Assembly: GCA_016466735.1 (NCBI GenBank)
Contig: JAAOED010000017.1
Location: 1 to 61,267, forward strand
Direction: 5' to 3'
Source: Weissella confusa
GTDB taxonomy: Bacteria > Bacillota > Bacilli > Lactobacillales > Lactobacillaceae
DNA: 61,267 nucleotides
Translations under genes and position numbers: made by a program
Notes under the pieces: generated by a model
The model's input: only the letters and a program-made list of their open reading frames with translations
The model's database searches: none
Told to the model about the DNA's origin: nothing
Shown: in pieces, positions 12,301 to 21,824 of the stretch
How positions within the stretch are numbered: position 1 is the stretch's first letter
Layout of the letters: the number at the start of each line of letters is the position of its first letter

Positions 12301-12889
12301 TATCAAAGAAGTCCAAACGCACCGGATTGTCAGCATCCAACGGATAAATATCAACAATTGAACCACGCACAGCAAATTCACCTGGTTGTTCAACTGAACC
12401 GTTGCGCTGATAACCCATCTGCACTAGCTTTGCCTGTAGCTCAGCCAATTCATAATCATGGTCGAAATCAAGCGTAATCGCAGCATCCGCAAACGCCTTA
12501 ACTGGTGGCAAGTATCGCATGACACCCGCAACGCCGGTTACAACGACTGCCTGCGGATCTGTTAGCAATAGATGCAACGCTTGCACACGCGCCAAGCGCG
12601 TATCCAATGATGTCACAGCCACTTCTGCAGATAACGTTTCCTCAGCTGGAAAAACCGCGACGTGTTCATCACCCAACATGGCGGCCAAATCTTCAGCTAA
12701 TTGATCCGCGTGAAACTGGCTATCACCAACCACAACCATCGGGCGTTGGGTTTCTTGTTGTAATGCCGCCAAATACACCGTGCGCGCGGTGCCGGAAATC
12801 CCGGTCATCAAATGACGGCCACCTTTTTTCAGCCCTGATGCGAGTTGTTGAAACTCAGCATCTTGCTGAAGTAGACCTGTAATTTCCAT
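9377..12889 (-). CDS. mfd: Transcription-repair coupling factor Mfd
   Basis: DNA translocase that removes RNA polymerase stalled at lesions and recruits UvrA. The 1170-residue length is typical. Order visible: UvrB-like N-terminal domains, the RNAP-interacting domain (LKPGDYVVHVNHGVGVYEG), helicase Walker A (LLVGDVGFGKTEVALRAAF), DEEQ box (LLIIDEEQRFG), TATPIPRT motif III and the QLRGRVGRS motif VI. SD GAGGT overlaps the stop codon of pth, 10 nt upstream. Confidence 0.98.
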   Translation of the reverse strand: MEITGLLQQDAEFQQLASGLKKGGRHLMTGISGTARTVYLAALQQETQRPMVVVGDSQFHADQLAEDLAAMLGDEHVAVFPAEETLSAEVAVTSLDTRLARVQALHLLLTDPQAVVVTGVAGVMRYLPPVKAFADAAITLDFDHDYELAELQAKLVQMGYQRNGSVEQPGEFAVRGSIVDIYPLDADNPVRLDFFDTALDSLRSFDAETQRSLENLDSITILPATDLVIDADDLATATTNLEVAMTEARDKLDGADKRHLTEAMSPLLSMMSQGGLLPEIRQYLHILYPDAVSLLDYLPADGIAVFDDYPRALENADQITLDNQNWWTDEMAEQRVLPDPDLGWQLADLARDVQQASLVFSPLQRGIGQLRQTSLTNLTVRPAQQFFGQMPMLKSEVARWQKSGETIIFLTNTTERQAKLVQTLADFGVKINEVAPDALAPGRTQVTTMPLSAGFELPAQKLIVLTERELFQQVRKKAPKRQTLSNAERIKSYNELKPGDYVVHVNHGVGVYEGMQTIENRGVKQDYITIAYQKDAKIFIPVTQLDLVQKYVGAAEKAPKINKLGGTEWQKAKAKVAKKVEDIADELLQLYAERELKQGYAFAPDDDVIRAFEDAFPYPETPDQIRSTKEIKADMEKSRPMDRLLVGDVGFGKTEVALRAAFKAVHDGKQVAMLVPTTILAQQHYESMLSRFDGFGVNVAIMSRFQTKKQMDETKEGLKNHTIDVVVGTHRILSKDIEFGDLGLLIIDEEQRFGVKHKERLKALQTNVDVLTLTATPIPRTLNMAMVGVRDLSVIETPPANRYPIQTYVMEQNGRVTASAIEREMARGGQTYYLHNRVEDIEQVTAMIESLVPDARVGYIHGQMTEAQMEGILVDFINREYDVLVTTTIIETGVDIPNANTLFVENADHMGLAQLYQLRGRVGRSNNIAYAYFTYPGTRSLNEESEKRLTAIRDFTELGSGFKIAMRDLSIRGAGDLLGQSQHGFINAVGYDLYTQMLNEAVAEKQGKRKQTFDAELDVQVEAYLPADYVADGPQKIDLYQRIRKAKTSAEFEEIEDDLLDRFGELPEAAQRLLLVGRLKAAADRVGIATIRRDFKRQNILVVTFDARSKFTAQQFTQALALAKVRGQVVVPDPVKAEVPIQPNQTAEEWLTGLLTVFNTLAPEEGVADA

Positions 12890-12899
12890 GCTGTACCTC

Positions 12900-13466
12900 T
12901 TAGTTAAACTTGTTCATCAATGTTGGCATGTCAGCCCCAGATGCGAACGCCTCAAAGATGTCGAGTGACTTATCAATACCACCAAGCATCTCAGGCTCTT
13001 CATCCTTACCAAACTTACCCAAGACAAAGTCCACAACGGCCTTTTGTACGTGAGCAGGGTGTCCGATACCAAACTTCAAACGATTGAAAGCTTGCGTATC
13101 CAAGTGTTGCGCAATGCTCTTAATTCCATTGTGACCACCGGCTGAACCCTTTTGACGCAAGCGCAAACGACCAAGCTCCATGTCCATATCATCTTGTACA
13201 ACCAACAAGTCGGCGATGTCCAAATCGTAGTAATCCATCAACGGACGAACCGCACGACCTGAATCATTCATGTAAGTCGTTGGCTTCACCAACAAAACCT
13301 TCTCGCCATCAATGCGCACATCAGCTACAAATGCATTGTGTGCGCCATCTTGCTTGAATGATGCACTGTACTTATCTGCCAACGCATCAACTGTCATAAA
13401 GCCAATGTTGTGACGCGTACGGTCGTATTCCTTACCAATGTTTCCCAAACCAACAATCATCTTCAT
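12900..13466 (-). CDS. pth: Peptidyl-tRNA hydrolase
   Basis: Releases peptides from peptidyl-tRNA that has dropped off ribosomes. The 188-residue protein has the N-terminal GLGNIGKEYDRTRHNIGF motif with the catalytic His, the LLVKPTTYMNDSG loop and the VVQDDMDMELGRLRLR segment with the catalytic Asp. An ATG at 13475 abuts the AGGAG directly; the ATG at 13466 has it 9 nt away, so 13466 is chosen. First gene of the pth-mfd operon. Confidence 0.97.
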   Translation of the reverse strand: MKMIVGLGNIGKEYDRTRHNIGFMTVDALADKYSASFKQDGAHNAFVADVRIDGEKVLLVKPTTYMNDSGRAVRPLMDYYDLDIADLLVVQDDMDMELGRLRLRQKGSAGGHNGIKSIAQHLDTQAFNRLKFGIGHPAHVQKAVVDFVLGKFGKDEEPEMLGGIDKSLDIFEAFASGADMPTLMNKFN

Positions 13467-13578
13467 CAGTATCATCTCCTATTTGAAACGCGCGTTAAAC
13501 GCACGAAAGGGGCAGAGCCGCGATGACCCTACCCTGTTAATGCCTTATTAATACTAATATTTTACCCTATTTCCCGGA

Positions 13579-14388
13579 TTAGTGGGCAAAAAATACCGTT
13601 GAGATAATATACAAAACAGCAATGTGCGTTGGGTAAAAGATGTAGAAGAACCACTTGTCTTTACGTCCTTGCTTACCGTTGTACAACGCAAGCAAAGGTG
13701 TGGCAAAAATCATCATCCATTGGTAATCGCTAAAGCCGTGCATGGCTGATTGCCACAACAAGAACAAGCTAAAGATGACGAAAATCGTCAAGCCAATCCA
13801 ACGCTTATCGCGGAAAATATGGAACACTAGTCCAAGTACAATCCAACCAATACCGCCTTCGACTGTAAGTGCAGTTGGGATAACGCTTGAACTCAAGATA
13901 ATCAAAAACATGTTTTGGCTTGCTGATGCGACGTTCAATAATGATAACGCCAAAACTGGTCCAAACACCAAGAAAGCCAAGCCCAACAATCCCCATGCAA
14001 AGCGCTTAGGTTCTTGCTTAGGGTGCTTCAAACTATCCCAAGTCCACATAGCGATAATCGTCAAGAACAGCGTTCCGAAAATTGAATTAATCATCACCAC
14101 GTGATCGTTTGGCAAAACTTGTTGCAAGACCATAATCATCACATTGGTAATCCAGAATCCGATCAACAGATTACGCAAATACCCAACCCGACTGTGCGTG
14201 TAGTGGAACCCTTCCGCAGCCAAGAACAAGAAGATTGGCGCCACAATACGTCCCAACATATTCAACCAATCCGGTGCGCCAACATAACTAAACATCTCGT
14301 GTGTGTGGTCAGCGACCATCAACACAATTCCAATCATTTTAAGTGTAAAACTCGTCAACCCATACTTCTCTTGTAACTTATCAAGCAT
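13579..14388 (-). CDS. TraX family membrane protein
   Basis: A 269-residue polytopic membrane protein with the TraX-type N-terminus (LKMIGIVLMVADHTHEMF) and several hydrophobic helices. The family is named for F-pilin N-acetylation. Chromosomal Firmicutes members have no proven substrate and may be membrane acyltransferases; this is inference. The ATG at 14388 has GGAGAG about 8 nt upstream, while the ATG at 14430 has no ribosome binding site. A minus-strand TATAAT at 14429-14434 may be its -10. It stands alone, with an empty 110 nt gap before pth. Confidence 0.8.
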   Translation of the reverse strand: MLDKLQEKYGLTSFTLKMIGIVLMVADHTHEMFSYVGAPDWLNMLGRIVAPIFLFLAAEGFHYTHSRVGYLRNLLIGFWITNVMIMVLQQVLPNDHVVMINSIFGTLFLTIIAMWTWDSLKHPKQEPKRFAWGLLGLAFLVFGPVLALSLLNVASASQNMFLIILSSSVIPTALTVEGGIGWIVLGLVFHIFRDKRWIGLTIFVIFSLFLLWQSAMHGFSDYQWMMIFATPLLALYNGKQGRKDKWFFYIFYPTHIAVLYIISTVFFAH

Positions 14389-14519
14389 CACAATCTCTCC
14401 GTATACCTTTATTTGAACAATACTATACATTATATAGTACGTGGTGGCTAGGATTTAGGCTTGTTTATTTTTTCCGAGAAATGGAAATTTTCCAAAACGT
14501 GTTTAGTTATTTGTGGTTT

Positions 14520-15091
14520 GTGTCGCCACTGGCGTGACGAGGTGTGGTGGGTGGTTGGGTTGGTGGTGCTCCGTCCTGCAATATAAGCTGGTGGCGACGG
14601 AGTCCCGGTCTCACTAAGCCTCAGCGTGTTTCGGCGCCTGCCGGCTTGAAATCCACTGCTGCTAAGTGATCTCTGGTGCTCCTGTCTCCTCGCTCGGTCA
14701 CCGGCTAATATCGCAGGAGCTCCGCACCACCAACCCGACCACCCACCACACCAGCAACCAAGATATTCTCTATTAGTTTTGTTAATCATCCACGGTTAAA
14801 TACGTAAGGATTAGCTTTCTCTATTCATTGAACCGTGGATGTAAATCCCAGACAGACAAGAACATCTTGGTTGCTGCAAATGCCTGAGGGGGCTTTCGGA
14901 GCGATTTTTTGAAGGACAGAGAAGCCCGACCCGACCGCTGCCCGTCTATTGACCAAAACCCCAAGTTCCCAGTTTGGTCAATGCGACCGGCAAGGGAGCC
15001 ACGGGCAGTGCTCGCGGTTGGGCGTGTCCTTCAGAAAAATCTTTGTCGGAGAAAGCCCCCTCAGGCATTTGCTCGTGCGCTAGCACGACAC
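14520..15091 (+). ncRNA. Large structured non-coding element, copy 1
   Basis: About 570 nt with no credible ORF, between a TraX-like gene and the glycogen operon. GTGTCG (14520-14525) pairs with CGACAC (15086-15091) to close it. Inside are: stem A, 14541-14568 with 14725-14752, extended inward by a stem across an internal loop; stem B, 14754-14770 with 14861-14877, enclosing an inner helix ATCCACGGTT/AACCGTGGAT; stem C, a 22 bp perfect helix 14876-14897 with 15051-15072, continued by 14904-14918 with 15025-15040; and a terminal hairpin near 15072-15087. Wobble pairs mostly favour a plus-strand RNA. No strong promoter is seen. A homologous element is at 29339-29868. Whether it belongs to a known large RNA class (GOLLD, ROOL, OLE) cannot be decided here. 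Confidence 0.7.
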
Positions 15092-15107
15092 TACGCACAA
15101 ACAACAA

Positions 15108-15140
15108 AAGAGGCGCAACGCCAAAACGTCGCACCTCTTC
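15108..15140 (-). terminator. Rho-independent terminator after the glycogen operon
   Basis: AAGAGG-type stem-loop directly after the amylase stop, followed on the minus strand by TTTTGTTGTTTG. On the plus strand it is followed by a weaker T-rich stretch, so it might also end a plus-strand transcript from the structured element. Confidence 0.75.
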
Positions 15141-15143
15141 TAA

Positions 15144-16826
15144 TTATTGTTGCTTAATAATAGCTAACCCAGTCTTGCGACTAAATTGCATCATTTCGTG
15201 CTGCCCATCCTTGTGGAAGGCGTAAATGAGTGTATCTGAATCAATGGCGTGGCATTCAAACCAATCCGCCGATTGCCACCACGTTGGTCGTGATTGTAGC
15301 AAACGTTGGAACTTGTTGAAAATTTCACCGCGTGGCTCATCCCAAGGGAAGTAACCCCGGTTTTCCGGATCCTTACCACCCGTCATCCCCATCTCGTCAC
15401 CGTAGTAAACACACGGCACACCAGGCATCGTTAACCACAATTCAATCGCACGCTTCAGCTTCTCTTCATCTTCACCCATTTCAGTGAACAATCGCTTTGT
15501 GTCGTGCGTTCCCATGTTCGTAAACGCCCCAAAAAAGGCATTCTTTGGGTAGTTAGACTCCAAAGTCATCAAAACGGTCGTAAAGACACGCGCGTCGATT
15601 TCTTCGAGCATGAAGTCAAGAATCAGGTTTCGCAAAGGATAGTGCATAGTTGCTTGCAAACCACCGCCAAGCAAGTATTGACGGCGTTGGTCGTACGCAA
15701 CTTTGTTCGATGCGTCTTCCCAAACTTCTCCAATCAGTACTTGTTCTTTATTCATCTGATTACGAATGCCGGCAATGAAATCATCTGGTAACTCATCGGC
15801 CACGTCTAAACGCCAACCATCGACACCAAATTTATTCCAGTGGTTAATGACCGAATCCTCGTCACCATAAATAAACTTACGGTAACTGGCTTCACTTTTA
15901 TTAATCACTGGTAAATCCTTCACACCCCACCATGAGTTATACTCATCCGGGAAATCCGTGAAATCAAACCAGTGATAATACTTTGATGATGGCCCTTGAT
16001 AAGCACCCGGCTCCTTGAAGTGACCGTCTTTGTTAAAGTAACGCGAGTATTGTCCAACGTGGTTAAACACACCATCTAAAATAATGTGCATGCCACGCTT
16101 GTGTGCTTCATCTAACAAAAATTTGAAATCATCTTCGTCACCTAAGATAGGATCTAGCGCCAGATAGTCTGACGTATCATAACGGTGATTTGAATTAGCT
16201 TCAAAAATCGGGCTCAGATAAATAGCGTTACATCCCAATTCCAGAATGTAATCTAGCTTTTCTGCAATTCCTTGGAAATTACCGCCAAAGAATTCCCATC
16301 GGGCAATCTCACCTTGCTTGTCACGCACATAAAATGGCGTATCACGCTTATTTGCGTAAATAAACGAGTTCGGCTTCGGATTGTTGACGTGCATATCCTT
16401 GTTGCCGTTATTAAAACGATCAACGAAGATGTGATAGAAGCGCGCCTCCTGATACCATTCAGGCAACTCTTCCAGTTCGGCCATCACCGTAATTTGAAAG
16501 TCAGGAATCGATGCGTGATGCATACCATAGACTTCAGCCGCCCCGCCCAAGTTATTTCCTTGCGCGGCCAACCAGTACTGGTTATAGCCATCGATTACTT
16601 CGAAACGATAGTAGAGCAGACCGGCATGGGCTGCTGAAATTTCAACAACCCAATTGTCCTCATCTTCTTCATGCAAATCGTACCAAGTGACCTTGCCAGT
16701 TTCGTCGTCATAGACACGCAGACGCACTTCTTCAGCATGACCTTGCGTATGCAACGTAATGGTTTCGCCAACAATAACTGCGCCAAACGGATCGCGGTTT
16801 GCGACCAAAAATGAATCAAACTCCAT
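15144..16826 (-). CDS. GH13 alpha-glucan hydrolase (neopullulanase/maltogenic amylase-like)
   Basis: Cytoplasmic GH13 enzyme of 560 residues without a signal peptide; in the glycogen operon it likely trims or debranches dextrins left by phosphorylase. An N-terminal beta domain (residues 1-120) resembles CBM34. Catalytic motifs are DGWRLDVADE (nucleophile), LIGEVWED (acid/base) and NMGTHDTKR (third Asp); region I reads DGVFNHVG. A GTG at 16835 is possible, but AAGGTG lies 8 nt before the ATG at 16826. Last gene of the operon; it starts 13 nt after the glgP stop. Exact specificity (alpha-1,4, alpha-1,6 or both) is not decided. Confidence 0.9.
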   Translation of the reverse strand: MEFDSFLVANRDPFGAVIVGETITLHTQGHAEEVRLRVYDDETGKVTWYDLHEEDEDNWVVEISAAHAGLLYYRFEVIDGYNQYWLAAQGNNLGGAAEVYGMHHASIPDFQITVMAELEELPEWYQEARFYHIFVDRFNNGNKDMHVNNPKPNSFIYANKRDTPFYVRDKQGEIARWEFFGGNFQGIAEKLDYILELGCNAIYLSPIFEANSNHRYDTSDYLALDPILGDEDDFKFLLDEAHKRGMHIILDGVFNHVGQYSRYFNKDGHFKEPGAYQGPSSKYYHWFDFTDFPDEYNSWWGVKDLPVINKSEASYRKFIYGDEDSVINHWNKFGVDGWRLDVADELPDDFIAGIRNQMNKEQVLIGEVWEDASNKVAYDQRRQYLLGGGLQATMHYPLRNLILDFMLEEIDARVFTTVLMTLESNYPKNAFFGAFTNMGTHDTKRLFTEMGEDEEKLKRAIELWLTMPGVPCVYYGDEMGMTGGKDPENRGYFPWDEPRGEIFNKFQRLLQSRPTWWQSADWFECHAIDSDTLIYAFHKDGQHEMMQFSRKTGLAIIKQQ

Positions 16827-16838
16827 CGTGGTCACACC

Positions 16839-19250
16839 TTACTTGCTTTCTTGTTGTGCGAGCGCCTTGTGTGGAATGTTCCAAATTTCATCAGCATACT
16901 CAGCAACTGTGTAGTCAGCTGAGAACTCACCACTTGCTGCAATATTTGCCAACGCCTTACGCGTCCAAGCTGTCTTGTTTTGGTAATCTTGACCCAAACG
17001 TGTTTGCGTCGCAACGTATGAGGCGTAGTCACCCAATACAAAGTACTCGTCGTTATCACGAATCAATGAATCAAACACCGCACGGCCTTCTTCTTCGATA
17101 TTTGGAATCGTACCATCAATCAATGCATCCAAGACACGGTGCAAAACTGGGTTGTTGTCATAAATACCTTGGGCAGAATAATCGTGCTTCTCATAGTGTG
17201 AGTAAACCGTATCTGTATCCATACCGAAAGCGTAGGCATTTTCTCCACCAGCTGCGTGAATAATTTCAATGTTAGCCCCGTCCATCGTTGCCAATTGCAA
17301 GGCACCATTGGCCATCAACTTCATGTTTGATGTTCCAGATGCTTCCTTACCAGCTGTTGAAATCTGTTCAGACACATCGGCTGCCGGAATAATCAATTCA
17401 GCAAGTGATACCCCATAATTTGGAATAAAGACAACTTGCATCTTTTGATTAACCGCTGCATCGTTGTTGACCATGTTAGCAACCTCATTAATCACCTTAA
17501 TGATTTGCTTTGCATAGTAATATGACGGCGCTGCCTTTGCGGCAAAGATGTGGACACGTGGCGCTACATAAGCATTCTTGTCATGCTTCAACGCCAAGTA
17601 ATCCGTCAGAATACCAAGCAAGTGGAGCAATTGACGCTTGTAGGCGTGCAAACGCTTGATTTGCACATCAAAGATGGCATCCGTGTTCAACTCCAAGCCC
17701 ATGTTGCGCTTGACCCACTCGGCCAAACGCACCTTGTTCTCGTGCTTCACATCTTGCAACGCTGCCAAGAATTCTTCGTCCTTGGCAAACTTATTCAACT
17801 TAGTAATGTCCTTTGGTAACGAACGCCAACTCTCGCCAATCTTCGTATCAATCAAGGCTGACAAAGATTCGTTGGCTGCATGCATGTAACGACGGTGCGT
17901 AATACCATTCGTCTTGTTTGAGAACTTTTCAGGCCACAACGTGTAGAAATCATGCAACACCTTGTCCTTCAACAACTCACTGTGCAATGGTGCCACACCG
18001 TTAATGGCATGTGACCCAATCGCTGCCAAGCGGGCCATGTGAACTTGACCGTCTTGCAATGGTGACGTGCGCCAAGCGAAATCTTCCCCGTGTTCGCTAG
18101 CAACTGCCAAGCGGTGACGACGATCAATTTCTTGAATCAATTGGAACAAGCGTGGCAATTCAGCTTGGAAGAGGCCTTGTGACCAACGCTCCAATGCTTC
18201 AGCCAACAACGTGTGGTTCGTGTAACTAACCGTACGTGTCGTGATGCCCCATGCTTCTTCCCAACTCAAGCCATGTTCATCCAGCAAGATACGCATCATT
18301 TCTGGAATCACAACCGTTGGGTGAGTGTCATTAATGTGGATGGCTACTTGGAATGGCAATGAGTGTAGTGAATACCCGTCTGCCAAATGGTGCTTAATAA
18401 TGTTTTGTACACCGGCTGAACTAAAGAAGTACTCTTGGCGCAAACGCAAGCGACGACCTTCTTCATTTGAGTCATCAGGATACAATTCGCCTGAAATACT
18501 TTCCAGAACACTGCGTTCAGAAACCGAAACTTGTACCCCTTCTGGTACTTCAGCAGACCATAGACGAAGTGTGTTAACGACGTCATTGTTGGCCCCAATC
18601 ATCCCCGTATCATAAGGCACTGCCAAAACATCAACACCACCTTGGTATACCGGACGCAATCCATCTGGCGTTTCAGCCATGTAGACGCTACCACCGTAGT
18701 GCACGACTTGTGCTTCACTATCTTGGCGAACTTCCCAAATGTTGTCGTTCTTCAACCAATCGTCTGGATATTCCACTTGGTAGCCATTCACAAATGCTTG
18801 GCGGAACAAACCATAACGGTAACGAATACCATTTCCGTTTCCAGCAAGTTCAATACTTGGCATCGCATCCATGAAGTCTGACGCCAAGCGACCCAAACCA
18901 CCGTTACCCAAACCTTGATCAACTTCCGCTTCCAACAAGGCGTTGAAATCAACACCCAAGTCTTGCATCACTTCTTCTGCTTCCGTCAACAAACCTAGGT
19001 TCAGCAGGTTCGCACGCAAATAGCGACCTGGCAAAAATTCAATCGAGAAGTAGTACACCTGCTTTGCGCCGGTGTCACGGTAGTTTTCCTTCGTAAGACG
19101 CCACTTGCTAGCGATCAACTTCTTGGCCACCGTGGCCAAAGCTTGATAGCGTTGCAAGTCCGTGGCATCTGCCAAACTGACTGCGAAAGTCCCCTCCAAT
19201 TCGGCTAGAAAACTGTCTTTCAGCATAGTTACCTTATCGCTTTGTTGCAT
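16839..19250 (-). CDS. glgP: Glycogen/maltodextrin phosphorylase
   Basis: Releases glucose-1-phosphate from alpha-1,4-glucan ends. At 803 residues it is of normal family length. The pyridoxal-phosphate lysine lies in KEASGTSNMKLMANGALQLA, and the family motif GNGGLGRLASDFMDAMPS is intact. GAGGTGA precedes the ATG at 19250. It follows glgA by 19 nt, so synthesis and breakdown enzymes share one transcript, as in Lactobacillus acidophilus. Confidence 0.97.
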   Translation of the reverse strand: MQQSDKVTMLKDSFLAELEGTFAVSLADATDLQRYQALATVAKKLIASKWRLTKENYRDTGAKQVYYFSIEFLPGRYLRANLLNLGLLTEAEEVMQDLGVDFNALLEAEVDQGLGNGGLGRLASDFMDAMPSIELAGNGNGIRYRYGLFRQAFVNGYQVEYPDDWLKNDNIWEVRQDSEAQVVHYGGSVYMAETPDGLRPVYQGGVDVLAVPYDTGMIGANNDVVNTLRLWSAEVPEGVQVSVSERSVLESISGELYPDDSNEEGRRLRLRQEYFFSSAGVQNIIKHHLADGYSLHSLPFQVAIHINDTHPTVVIPEMMRILLDEHGLSWEEAWGITTRTVSYTNHTLLAEALERWSQGLFQAELPRLFQLIQEIDRRHRLAVASEHGEDFAWRTSPLQDGQVHMARLAAIGSHAINGVAPLHSELLKDKVLHDFYTLWPEKFSNKTNGITHRRYMHAANESLSALIDTKIGESWRSLPKDITKLNKFAKDEEFLAALQDVKHENKVRLAEWVKRNMGLELNTDAIFDVQIKRLHAYKRQLLHLLGILTDYLALKHDKNAYVAPRVHIFAAKAAPSYYYAKQIIKVINEVANMVNNDAAVNQKMQVVFIPNYGVSLAELIIPAADVSEQISTAGKEASGTSNMKLMANGALQLATMDGANIEIIHAAGGENAYAFGMDTDTVYSHYEKHDYSAQGIYDNNPVLHRVLDALIDGTIPNIEEEGRAVFDSLIRDNDEYFVLGDYASYVATQTRLGQDYQNKTAWTRKALANIAASGEFSADYTVAEYADEIWNIPHKALAQQESK

Positions 19251-19269
19251 ACACTCACCTCAATAATCT

Positions 19270-20700
19270 TTATAGTTGTTCATAGAGTTCGCGATAGGCG
19301 TTGGCTGATTGTGTCCAAGACACATCAACTGCCATCGCTTGTTCTTGCAAACTACGCCATGCTTCTGGCTTGTTCAAGAACGTTTGTTGCGCGTAATCCA
19401 TCATCCAACCAAGGGTGCTAGCATCAAATTGCTTGAACCCGAATCCGGTTCCCTCTCCTGAAACCTCGTTATACGGCACCACTGTGTCACACAAGCCACC
19501 AACCTCGTGTACCAATGGCAACGTGCCATACAATTGCGCCATCATTTGTGAAATACCACATGGCTCAAATGCACTTGGCATTAGGAACATATCCGCTGCC
19601 GCATACATGCGTTGGGCCAAATGCACATCAAAATCAATGATGACACGTAATTGATCTGGGTAGTGCGCTGCCAAGTTCGTCAACTGGCCTTCCAGTTCAG
19701 GAATCCCTGTTCCCAAAATAACGACTTGTGCGTCGTGCGTTGCCAAGAAATATGGCAATGCTTCAGCTAGCAAATGCACACCCTTTTGTGGTGTCAAACG
19801 TGACACCATCACCATCAAAGGACCAGCTGCGTGTGGCAAGCCAAATTCGTCTTGCAACGCGTGCTTATCCTTTTCCTTACCACTCAAATCAGTTGCATCA
19901 TAGTTAAATGGCAAATCTGGATCAGTGGCTGGGTTGTAACGTTCTGTATCAACCCCGTTTACGATTCCTGATAGCTTGCCTTCGTACATGCGCAAAACTG
20001 GATCAAGATGCTCACCAAATTCAGGCGTCTTAATCTCTTCGGCATACGTGGGACTAACTGTGTTGATACGGTCGGCAAACACCATCGCCGTCTTCAACCA
20101 GTTGCTACCATCCCCAAAACGAGCCTCACCACTCGCGTACAAATTCCAATCCAAATCGAAGAACGTTTGCAACGTTTCTGGCGCATAAGCACCTTGGAAT
20201 TGCATGTTGTGAATCGTCAACAATGTCTTGATTTGTTGTAGCGGTTGTTGCCAGGCATAACGCGTCTTCAACAAGGCTGGAATCATTGCTGTGTGCCAGT
20301 CATTGGCGTGCAATACATCCGGAATAAAATCGATTTCTTGCATCATTTCAATAACGGCAAGTTGGAAAAAGGCAAAACGTTCACCGTCATTCCAGTGTTC
20401 ATAAAGCTTTTTGCCTGAGAAATATGACTTGTTATCGATGAAGTAATAGATAACACCGTTCAAGCGCATCGTCTTCACGCCAGCATATTCCTCGTGGTTG
20501 TTAATCCAGACCGTGAACCAACGCAAATCCATCAACTGGTCGCGGTACTTTTCTGGAAAAATTTCATGGTAGTAAGGCGCAACCACACGCACATCTTCAC
20601 CTTGCGCATTTAGCGCATTAGGCAAAGCACCGGCCACATCCCCGAGGCCTCCCGTTTTGTAAAACGGCACTACTTCACTTGCAGCAAACAGTACTTTCAT
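19270..20700 (-). CDS. glgA: Glycogen synthase (ADP-glucose GT5)
   Basis: Transfers glucose from ADP-glucose to the growing alpha-1,4-glucan. Of 476 residues, the N-terminus has the diagnostic KTGGLGDVAGALP loop that binds ADP-glucose, and the C-terminal GT-B half has FLMPSAFEPCGISQMMA with the conserved Glu. The ATG overlaps the glgD stop codon by one base (TAATG), showing translational coupling. Confidence 0.97.
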   Translation of the reverse strand: MKVLFAASEVVPFYKTGGLGDVAGALPNALNAQGEDVRVVAPYYHEIFPEKYRDQLMDLRWFTVWINNHEEYAGVKTMRLNGVIYYFIDNKSYFSGKKLYEHWNDGERFAFFQLAVIEMMQEIDFIPDVLHANDWHTAMIPALLKTRYAWQQPLQQIKTLLTIHNMQFQGAYAPETLQTFFDLDWNLYASGEARFGDGSNWLKTAMVFADRINTVSPTYAEEIKTPEFGEHLDPVLRMYEGKLSGIVNGVDTERYNPATDPDLPFNYDATDLSGKEKDKHALQDEFGLPHAAGPLMVMVSRLTPQKGVHLLAEALPYFLATHDAQVVILGTGIPELEGQLTNLAAHYPDQLRVIIDFDVHLAQRMYAAADMFLMPSAFEPCGISQMMAQLYGTLPLVHEVGGLCDTVVPYNEVSGEGTGFGFKQFDASTLGWMMDYAQQTFLNKPEAWRSLQEQAMAVDVSWTQSANAYRELYEQL

Positions 20701-21824
20701 TAGACAGTCACCTGCTTCTTGGCTGCACGCACAACCGCTTCCTTACCAACAATAATTGGCATTTCCGGCGTACCATGCAACACAACACCAGGCTCAATTA
20801 CGGCATCCTTGTCCATGATGACATATGACAAATCAGCTCCGGCACCAATCTTGCCACCTTGCAAAACCACTGAGTGGCGTACCTTTGCATCTTCTGCCAC
20901 TTCAACCGTTCGAAAGACAACTGAATCTGAAACAGATCCAGCGAACGTCCCACCTGTTCCAAACAATGAACGGTGCACTTCCGCTGATGGCATGAAGTGT
21001 GCTGGTGCTTCGTTCTTTGACTTCGTGTGCACTGGACGTTCCATCAACAAACTACGGTAGTTGTCAAAATCCAACAATGCTTTGTTTGCTTCAAAGTAAC
21101 TCTTCACATCATGCACTGGCAAATGTACACCTTCGTGCACAACCACGTTAGCACCAAAGTCGCTCATCAATTGACGCGTCAAACCTTGGACATTTTTACC
21201 CGTCGCATGTTCAATTTCACGATCAGCAGCAACTTGCAAAATGTTTGAATCAACAATGCTTGCTTGCAAATAGACCAACACTTGCTCTGCAGATGAACGA
21301 CGCACATTTTCGGCTGGTTCAAGGTTGCGAGCCAATCCCTCATCAGTCAACGTCAACACTTGCATACCAGGCACCAAATCAGCGACGTCCATCCAACGCG
21401 CAACAACCGTAACTGGTTGTGCTTGCTCTTCGTGGTTCGCCACAATCGCCTTCAAGTCCAAGTTCGCCACTTCTGACGTTCCCAAGATGGCCGTGTATGG
21501 TGTCTTAGCATGATTAATAAAGCGACGGATGTCCTTTAATAAACCACGATCTGACTGAAATGTCATAAATAAACCACCGCCCAAGCGATCCATTTGCCAT
21601 TCACGACCCGTACGAACGTGGTCCAAAATTGATTGGCAACGGTCTGGCATAGCCATCATTGTCTTTGTGACCCCAGCGTTACTTGCAGCTGATAGCGGAA
21701 AATCAACCAATCGGAACTTGCCACCGAATGGCACGCTTCCCAATGGACGATCAACCGTCAATTGCCCCAAAGTGTGGCAGTGCGCTTCATTCAAATCGAG
21801 AATGACACTTAATTGATTACGCAT
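20700..21824 (-). CDS. glgD: ADP-glucose pyrophosphorylase accessory subunit GlgD
   Basis: A 374-residue GlgC paralogue that in Firmicutes forms a heteromer with GlgC and modulates its activity. The N-terminal nucleotide loop GGxGTRL of GlgC is replaced ([15 protein letters not shown]), consistent with a non-catalytic or weakly catalytic subunit. The C-terminal left-handed beta-helix repeats are present. The ATG at 21824 has GAGGGGG 9 nt upstream; the upstream in-frame ATG at 21842 lacks one. It overlaps glgC by 8 nt. Confidence 0.95.
   Translation of the reverse strand: MRNQLSVILDLNEAHCHTLGQLTVDRPLGSVPFGGKFRLVDFPLSAASNAGVTKTMMAMPDRCQSILDHVRTGREWQMDRLGGGLFMTFQSDRGLLKDIRRFINHAKTPYTAILGTSEVANLDLKAIVANHEEQAQPVTVVARWMDVADLVPGMQVLTLTDEGLARNLEPAENVRRSSAEQVLVYLQASIVDSNILQVAADREIEHATGKNVQGLTRQLMSDFGANVVVHEGVHLPVHDVKSYFEANKALLDFDNYRSLLMERPVHTKSKNEAPAHFMPSAEVHRSLFGTGGTFAGSVSDSVVFRTVEVAEDAKVRHSVVLQGGKIGAGADLSYVIMDKDAVIEPGVVLHGTPEMPIIVGKEAVVRAAKKQVTV

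Noticed and set aside
14448-14789. A 113-codon minus-strand reading frame in structured element 1
   Set aside because: It is rich in Gly, Trp, Arg and Ser because it crosses GC-rich stems, has no ribosome binding site and no family resemblance.
14909-15225. Overlapping short reading frames on both strands at the end of structured element 1
   Set aside because: Open only because the helices are GC-rich; they run into the amylase gene or its terminator and lack ribosome sites.
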